Of a DNA stretch of 64,000 bases, positions 56,920 to 64,000 are shown in pieces. The DNA is from Coniferiporia sulphurascens (lineage: Eukaryota > Basidiomycota > Agaricomycetes > Hymenochaetales > Hymenochaetaceae): positions 1,860,001-1,924,000 of the forward strand of contig NBBA01000001.1 in NCBI GenBank assembly GCA_002794785.1. Reading direction: 5' to 3'. The translations under genes were made by a program, and so were the position numbers. The notes under the pieces were generated by a model. That model was not told where the DNA came from, searched no databases, and saw only the letters and a list, made by a program, of their open reading frames with translations. Every line of letters begins with the position of its first letter. Within the stretch, counting starts at the first letter, position 1.

Positions 56920-59900
56920 TTACTCGTACCGCGAAGCTGCTTCTACGCAGGCATCGAGAAGACAGGCATGGTTGTCTTCTACGGAAGCCTCCGATAGACG
57001 TTCCATCACAGCGCCACGTACCTCCTCTGAGCTATATAGAAGGAAATATCAGTTAACAAGCTATCGAAAGGTGTAGAGGAAACGAAACAGCTCGAGCACC
57101 GTCTGAAATGAAAAACGACTTACTCGACTTTCCCGTACGCGATTTTTACTTCGCACTGGAGCTTTTGGATCGCGAATGGCCAACGGGCGAGCAGCTCCTC
57201 ATCAAAGGGGAACTTAACGACAGCCTTCGCCTTGTGCTTGTGCAGAAGGATTGATACGGCGGCCTTGAATCCGGTACACTCGCCATCCTGCTGGTCCGGA
57301 AGAGGCTCGATTGACAAAGGGTATTTTATAGCCAAAAATCTAAGTTGCGTCCGGATCTGAGCACAGGAGGTCCAGAAATCGCTCAATGCCTCGACAATCT
57401 GCAGAGCGATCATCCAGTGTTAGTTTGGGTTCTCTACAAGTCGAAGTTCTAAGGCCTCACCCGTTTTGCCGAATTCATTGACGCCTTGCGTATGAAAAGC
57501 TGGGCCTGGCGGACAATGAGGTCGCTAAACAGTAGTAGCGAGTCCGACCTCTTTTTGGTGCCTCCGAGCTCTTCGTCTGTATCGATACGCGAGATGACGA
57601 TTTCCGCCGAGATTGGGCGATACTTGACGCAGGGTGCTGTGACAAGAAACTGTTCGTCGAAAACAAGTTCCAGATTCTGCGGCACCACTTTTGCAATGCG
57701 CCAAGAATGCAGAACCTGAAGGGATTCAAGCTCATCTATACAAAGTCATAGGGAAACGAACAATCAGTAGCTTATAAATAATGAGCCAAGAAAGAACCAC
57801 CTTTCAACCGGAAGACTTCTGCACTAGTACTGTTCTTGTTTAGGGTTATTTTCCTCTCGGCATTTTCTATCGCTTGAACGCTTTCTTGTTTCTGTGCCTC
57901 GAGTTCCGCAAGTTTTTCATTCAGTCGCTCAAGTTTTGCATGGCCCTCAGCGACATCTGCTCGGTATACCTCCAGCAATTCGCTTGAGGAAAGCAGGTCA
58001 CACATCTAGGTCAGACGTGCAGTAGGGTAAAAGAAGACCATGGAAACATACTTCTGTTCGTCAATTGTCACCTTCAGCTCCTCAAGATAGTCCGGGTCGC
58101 TCTGCTCTACTTCCTCTATTTCTCTACGTTCCTTCTCGAGTTCAAGTAGAATCTGAGCATGCTGCTGTCTCAGGGCCGGTAACAGGTCCTTTGCTTGATT
58201 CATAATATCGGACAAAATGGCACTATCCTACAGGAAGATTGTAATTAGCTCAACGCAATCGTAGCAATGCTGGCGGTGTTATACCTGCTCGAGCTCCGCA
58301 AAGCCTTTGTCTGCATTTTCATGGAGATTCTCAACCCATTGATACTTCCACTCGTACCATTTCCCCTTCGCAGCACTATGTTTGTTCGCCTTGATAAGCT
58401 TTAGTTGGTGCTGAGAAGCAACAGACTCGCTTAATATTTGTTTTAGTGATTAAAAGATGACTACTTACAAGTAGTTCTGCACGTCCGTCCTCATTCGCTT
58501 GCGAGAATTCGCGGAACAAGCTGGGCGTCACCTTTGCAACTTCGTCCTCTGCCTCACGATAAATATTTTTGCTGTTGTCGATCCACGTCTGAAGATCCTT
58601 TGCAACCCAAGAATACAACTGAAGCTGTGGTATATGCACGGTCATCGCCGTAACAAACTCAGCCATTGAGGGCAAGGCAGTCGAATCTAAGAAATATATA
58701 TCCGTCACATCTACCGCAGAGAATCCACAAACGCAAGGCAGTCTCAAATACACCTACCTCGACGACCCCCTTGGAGCTGAGAAGGATGTATAGTTGATCG
58801 GCGCGGGATGGTCAGTTCATCCATAAATTTCACGCCGGTCATCATGAGGAATTCCCCAATTGAAATTGAAGGCTACACATAGCAAAATTTTTAATCGGGA
58901 ATAGCTTTCAAAAACGCCACCACTTACGAGATCATCGTCAAATCCGTATTCTACTTCGGGAGACGGTACTTGAGGTTGAACATTCGCCATCCATTGCTTG
59001 GTCTGTTCCTGGTTCCCAGTATTCATCGTGGCAAGCTCAGAAGCGCTATCCTCAGGATTCTCTTCAGACGTGATAACGACTTCGGGAATAGAAATCGGCG
59101 CAGACTCGGACAAAGGTAAGCCCGGTTTGTTATGTGATACAGGTTCGATGTGAGGTGAACTTGAAACTGGAAACTGGTTCTCGTTCTGAATTCGGCTCCT
59201 TGATACAGTAGTCGCGATGCTTGCCCGCCGCATGTGTGGTTTATCTGAAGAAGTGCCTGGAGTGTCGGCCCCTCCTGAAGATGCCTCATGTCTATCAGCA
59301 ACATCTGTTGACGATATATCGGACGGGTTAATGGCACCCGGCACGAGACTTCGTCGTTGAGCGAAATAGCCTGATGGACGCCTCATACCAATACTTGTCC
59401 TTGTGTTCGATGGAAAGACATTAGATGCGGTCGCTGGGGCATCGGATAGTGGGGTGGGTGTAGCCACGTCTGGCAACTGACGATTTAGAGCCTGAGACTG
59501 GGAAAGTGGAATTATGGAGGAGACTTCCAGCGCGCGCTTCTTGGCGGGACTAGGTTGCGGGAGATCCTCAGACATGTCCTGAGGAGGTGCTGGGCGCTTC
59601 TTGGCTGGTGAGGCCAAAGTGAACCCGGGCTTGGATGGAGAAGACGGCACAGGAATACGCGAGGGAGAAGGGGGCGCAGTAAAAACGGAGGACCCAGGCG
59701 GCTTAAGCCGTGAAGAGTTACTTTCCTCGGGCACTTTCGCCGCTATCGAAGATGGAAGCTTGCGGGAATCAGGTTCGTCATCTATTTGGCTGAGTGGTGG
59801 GTTCAGCATGGCTATAGCTGGATTTGTCACTGGTGTAGGCGCCGTAAATACGCTCGAAAATACTTTTACTGGAGCTACTGGCGTGGGAGCCTCTTTGCGC

Positions 59901-61372
59901 TGTATGTTCAAGGGCATAGTAGCAACGGACGGGAGAAGTGGTCGCGCGAAGTCCTCATCTTCCGCGGCACCTGTATCCCTTTCGGAGTCATCGCCTGAAA
60001 TTTCGAGATTCCGGACGCTCCCCATTAAATTTGTGACGTTCAAAGTCCTATCTCCCATATCCATACTGGAGTTCATGCTGTCGTCGGTGCTTGTGAAGCT
60101 AGCCTCCTCGTGCATAGCGTCGTGGTCGTCTTCTGCCTCATTTTGTCCGCCAAAGTCGAATGAAGCGCGGGCCTTCCGTAGCCGTGAGAGAGCATTTGTG
60201 AGTTCCATCCCCTCACCATCGTCATCATCATTATGATCCCCCTGACTATGCGTTACGGCCTGCAACGCGAGCCATGCCTCGCTCGGGGGCTTGGGTTCCT
60301 TCAATGACTTCTCAAGGGGGATGGTAAATTCCATGGGTGCCTCACTTTCCTGCGTCATTTGCGAAGCCGTCGTGACATCCTCACTCCCCCCTTCCTCGCT
60401 TCTCTCGTTTTCTCCCAATTCATCGTCCGACTGGCCTGAAGGAGGTTGTGAAAACTTTACGGATGACCGCCTGGGAGCGAGCGATGAACGCCGTGCCATC
60501 GCATGCTGTTGCGCGATTGAAAGTGAGCGCTTCCGATTGATGTTTAACGCGATTGCTTCAGTAATTTCCATGTCGTCTTCGTCTTCGTCCTCGTCCATGT
60601 CTTCAAAATCATCATCATCAGGTGCATCAGCATCCTCCCCAGCGGGATTTGCAGAGTCGAAGAATACGGGATCGGTGGGAGGCTCCGAATTCTCGTCGTC
60701 ATCGTCGTCGTCCATGTCAAGGGACATAGACGTTTCGCCGTATCCAGAAGCCGTGGAGACCCGTCTGGCGGAGGGTAGGCTAGTCCGCCGCCCTGGATAA
60801 TCATTCTCATTGCTCAAGCGTGGCGCAGGTAAAGGATTCGACGGAGGCGACTGCTCAGGTTCAGAAGGGGATGCAGGGGCGGGCGAGGAGCTCGGACCAC
60901 CTGAGCTATTGGTATTTTGATCGTTCGTTTCAAATACACTGTAGTAGGGTAATTATAACAGTCGATAAATCAAGGGAAAACCCAACACACACCGGTATTG
61001 GGCAAATGGCGCAAAGCTTACACGCCGCCCTAAGCTCTTCCGGGACGTATTATCAGATACCTCGGCTCTATAGTCGGTCCCTGCGTCTGTTTCCATGCTT
61101 TCCATATCATCATCCACAGTTTGCGCGAGGCCAGTGTTGTGAGATAGTTGTTCTTGTTGAGGCGGATCCTGTTGACGTTGCTCCTGCTGCTGCTCTTGCG
61201 GAGGGACACTGAACGTAAATGGAGTGGACTTGAGAATACTCTTGCGTGGGGCGACGTGCCGAGCGTCACTGGGAATGAGACTCTGCGCTCTCTTACGACC
61301 GAGTCCCTGTCTCGACTTCCCCGCATTTGAAGATGGTGCAAGGGATTGTCGACGACGAGGTTGTTGAGACAT
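56920..61372 (-). CDS. SPC7: Kinetochore scaffold Spc7/KNL1
   Basis: Starts MSQQPRRRQSLAPSSNAGKS. The N-terminus carries both PP1-docking motifs of the family, SILK (in PRKSILKSTPFTF) and RVSF (in LGRRVSFAPFAQY). Three MELT-like motifs follow: MEITEAIAL, MEFTIPLE and MELTNALS, the sites phosphorylated by Mps1 to recruit Bub proteins. After a long acidic, Ser/Pro-rich part comes the Spc7 domain, with PSMAEFVTAMTVHIPQLQLY, KWYEWKYQWVENLHENADKG, the coiled coil AKLERLNEKLAELEAQKQES, and the RWD-like C-terminal region (VPQNLELVFDEQFLV ... FDEELLARWPFAIQKLQCEV). It ends CVEAASRYE with TAA at 56920-56922. It belongs to the KMN network that links centromeres to microtubules. At least eight introns lie mostly in the C-terminal half. 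Confidence 0.93.
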
Positions 61373-61468
61373 GCCGAGCAGCCAGTGCAGAATATAGTCC
61401 TTGTCGAACTCAGTGCCCTCGGAGCGCGCCAACAACAGGCGCGAACAGGATATTACATAATATCCACG

Positions 61469-61487
61469 ATCACGTGCTTGTCACATG
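61469..61487. promoter_or_regulatory. Two RTCACRTG octamers between SPC7 and kinesin-6
   Basis: ATCACGTG at 61469-61476 and GTCACATG at 61480-61487, three bases apart, in the 197-bp gap between the two divergent start codons. RTCACRTG is the CDEI/Cbf1 consensus of yeasts, used at promoters of many genes as well as at point centromeres. Confidence 0.5.
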
Positions 61488-61569
61488 ATATCTTCACGCG
61501 CACGCTTAGGCCACGACCAACTCACTTAAAATCAAACCTTTACAGAATCCAGCACTGACGATAACGACG

Positions 61570-64000
61570 ATGGCAACACGAAAGACCACTGCTACACGCG
61601 GGCAAGCACTGAAAACAGCAAATCCTCCTAGGGTTACTCGTGCGGCTGTCTCACGCTCTCCGTCTGGCCTGAACGAGCCCCCTGCTCCTTCAAAACCTGC
61701 ACTTCAAGCTGCAGAGAAAACAAGGACGAGAAAGCCAGTCACCGCCAAGTCGAATGCCCCAACCGGTGTGTCAAAGGCAGCCAAAGTAAAAGCTCCTGCA
61801 AAGCAGGCCATAGACGAAGGAGATAGAGAACCGATCAAGGTGCGCCTGTGTTTGTGCTCAATGAATTTATACTCACCACAAAGCTCACCACAGGCATTTC
61901 TCCGTATTCGCCCGAACATTGACGAGACGGAACAAACAACTATGCCTTATCTCAAGTCTTTGTCTGATACCACAGTTCAGATGTTTGACTTATCCGGTAC
62001 TAACCGTATACGTCTTCATCCTCAAGCCCAGCTTTATACCTTCAGCCACGTATTTCCTTCTGATACACATCAAGCCGAGTTCTTCACAAAAACTACTCTC
62101 CCGTTGGTCCAGGGACTTCTACAAGGCCAGAATGGCCTCATTTTCACATATGGCGTAACCAACTCAGGCAAGACCTATACGATTCAAGGAGGATCCCGTC
62201 CCAACACAGCTGGCTTGCTGCCTCGTGCACTCGATGTCGTGTTCAATAGTCTTGACGGTTTGCATAGTGACGCGCCTGTAAGCTTGAAGCCCTCGTACCG
62301 CCATCAAACTAAGATCGTCCCTAGTACCGACCAGTACGCCTGGCTGGCGTTGAACACTTCACCAACGATGATCCCTATCCCGTTCTTCCGGAAATATTTG
62401 ATGAAAACGCTATTGCAGCTGCCTTAGGAGAAATCGGCTTGCAAGATGCCGATCCAACGAGCGTTAAGGTTGACAAAAACTACGAATATTCAATTTGGAT
62501 ATCATACGCTGAAGTCTACAATGAAAAAGTGTATGATTTATTATCGGATGATGCAACTGAAGGGGATGGATACAGTGCATGCACAACACCTCAGGGTCCA
62601 AACGGCATGCCTCGTTCAGGAACCACCAAGAAGCCTCCTCGTACCACTTCTACCACATGGTCAAACCTCACAGCCTTCACTTCATCCTCTGCTGATGTCC
62701 TACTCGTTAAACGCAAGGCACTCACACTGAAAAGCGACCTAGAGAGTGGTGGCAAGTATATTTCTGGGCTCAAATGTATACGTGTAAAATCTGCAGAAGA
62801 AGCGAAACGAGTCTTTCGCACTGGGAATATCAACCGACGCGTCTTTGGAACACTCGCGAACGCTGTCTCCTCCCGTAGCCATGGTATCTTCACATTACGT
62901 GCCGTGCGTATACACCGTGCAGACCGCAGCGATGTATCAGTTTCGCGACTGTCTATCGTCGATTTGGCTGGCTCCGAACGAACAAAAAACACGCAAAACA
63001 CCGGTGATAGGCTGAAGGAGGCAGGAAGCATCAACAAATCACTAATGGTGTTGGGACAGTGCATGGAGGCCATGCGGAGTAACCAACGACGTCTCGCTGC
63101 ATCGCTCGCTGCACCAGGGCGCGGAGCTCTCGACATTAACAATCCGGGCGCGAACATGAAGCTTGCCATTGTGCCATTCCGACACAGCAAATTGACGGAG
63201 CTTTTCCAAGATTTCTTTGTAGGTGAACATGAAGGACGTGCTGTGATGATCGTGAACGTCAACCCGTATGATACTGGCTTCGACGAGAATAGTCATGTGA
63301 TGCGATTTGCAGCACTTGCACGAGAAGTAACCACCGCACCTGCGACAGCTCCATTCAAGACTAGCATACAACCTGGACAGTCCTCTGTGCAACATGGAAC
63401 TGCGGTAAGAAAGGTGCAAGCACCCCAGCGTAGGAAGGTGACGATCTCGACGGGAGATGTGGGAGCTAGAAAAGCCAGTGAAGCTCATCTGGAGATAGTC
63501 GAAGGTGAGTGCTCCCACCTGGGTCAACGAGATCTCTCACGTTCGCTTACTTATTCTATACTTCAATCCTGTAGAAGATGAGGAATCTGACGAGGACAAC
63601 AATGAGCCCATAGACCTCCTTGTTGATGCATTATTTGAAGAACTGGAAGATCTCCGCATTAAAGTATGTACACCAGACTGGCTATTCTCAGGGGGTTGCC
63701 TGACCTGACTAATGTTGACAGCTGTACGAGTCCGAAATGCGTTGCGCCGTTATCGAGGCAGAAACGCGTGAAGAAGTCATGCACGAAATGGAAGCGCGGA
63801 TGATGGATATGGAACGCATTTTCGCTAAACGGCTCAACCATGCTGTGAGCCCATCCACCCTTTTTTGCACCTCAGCCTCATCGTATTTCATGTCTTATAG
63901 GTTGAGCAAAATGAGGCCAAGACGGATGCAAAAATCGATATGCTACACCGATTTGGTGCCTTTAACAGCAAGATAAATGATCCAGAGCCCGGTGACGCTA
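61570..64000 (+). CDS. Kinesin-6 motor (KIF20/KIF23-like), 3' end outside window
   Basis: Starts MATRKTTATRGQALKTANPP. A basic tail of about 90 residues precedes the motor domain. Motor motifs: AFLRIRPN, the P-loop YGVTNSGKTYTIQG, switch I region NAVSSRSHGIFTL, switch II VDLAGSERTKNTQNTGDRLK then EAGSINKSLMVLGQC, and PFRHSKLTELFQDFF. A long insertion between EVYNEKVYDLLSD and SGLKCIRVKSAEE, plus TKNTQNTG after LAGSER, mark kinesin-6. Introns follow EPIK (before AFLRIRP), SDAP (62277-62326 by my reading, acceptor CCCTAG), and others after 63505. Kinesin-6 proteins work at the anaphase spindle midzone. It is divergent from SPC7, so two mitotic genes share one short promoter. The stalk and tail lie beyond the window. 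Confidence 0.9.

Overview
This is a window of nuclear DNA from a basidiomycete fungus, most likely an Agaricomycete. The evidence is intron-dense genes with short introns (about 50-80 nt, GT..AG), very compact and often divergent gene pairs, fungal-type tRNA genes with short introns, and proteins of Dikarya type (P450, Spc7, Utp4, Urb2, an Mpv17-like protein, a fungal threonine aldolase). I see no plasmid, phage, CRISPR or recognisable transposon gene.

Layout. 1-2551 (-): NYN-domain protein with a proline-rich repeat tail, cut by the left edge. 2965-4316: three tRNA-Ala(AGC) genes and one tRNA-Lys(CTT). 4787-9847: a cytochrome P450 (-) divergent from an acetyl-CoA transporter (+). 11520-12175: a small uncharacterised three-exon gene (+). 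14131-23584: alternating compact genes for a two-domain sulfurtransferase, an Mpv17-family membrane protein, Utp4, Tim10, a small zinc-finger protein and threonine aldolase. 23728-36999: Urb2, an RWD-RBR ubiquitin ligase, a KH-domain RNA-binding protein and V-ATPase subunit C. 37000-49095: a gene-poor stretch holding only two small secreted-precursor genes. 49096-64000: a three-repeat Myb/zinc-finger factor, Prp17, a coiled-coil protein, Spc7/KNL1 and a kinesin-6 cut by the right edge.

The most interesting content is the gene-poor stretch. Its two genes, on the same strand, encode secreted Kex2-type repeat precursors. One carries 22 copies of the pentapeptide ASADW. The other carries five W-ending peptides starting with Gln, each on its own phase-0 exon. 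In both, the material between a dibasic site and the next core is almost always a whole number of X-Ala or X-Pro dipeptides. That is the processing grammar of alpha-factor precursors (Kex2, then a Ste13-like dipeptidyl aminopeptidase, with Kex1-like C-terminal trimming). Known basidiomycete mating pheromones are instead farnesylated CaaX peptides. I infer a pair of related peptide signals; function is not shown by sequence.

The remaining genes are mainly housekeeping: rRNA processing (Utp4, Urb2), splicing (Prp17), mitochondrial import (Tim10), the vacuolar proton pump, and chromosome segregation (Spc7 beside a kinesin-6). Several short promoters of these genes carry the octamer RTCACRTG, suggesting a shared bHLH (Cbf1-like) input.
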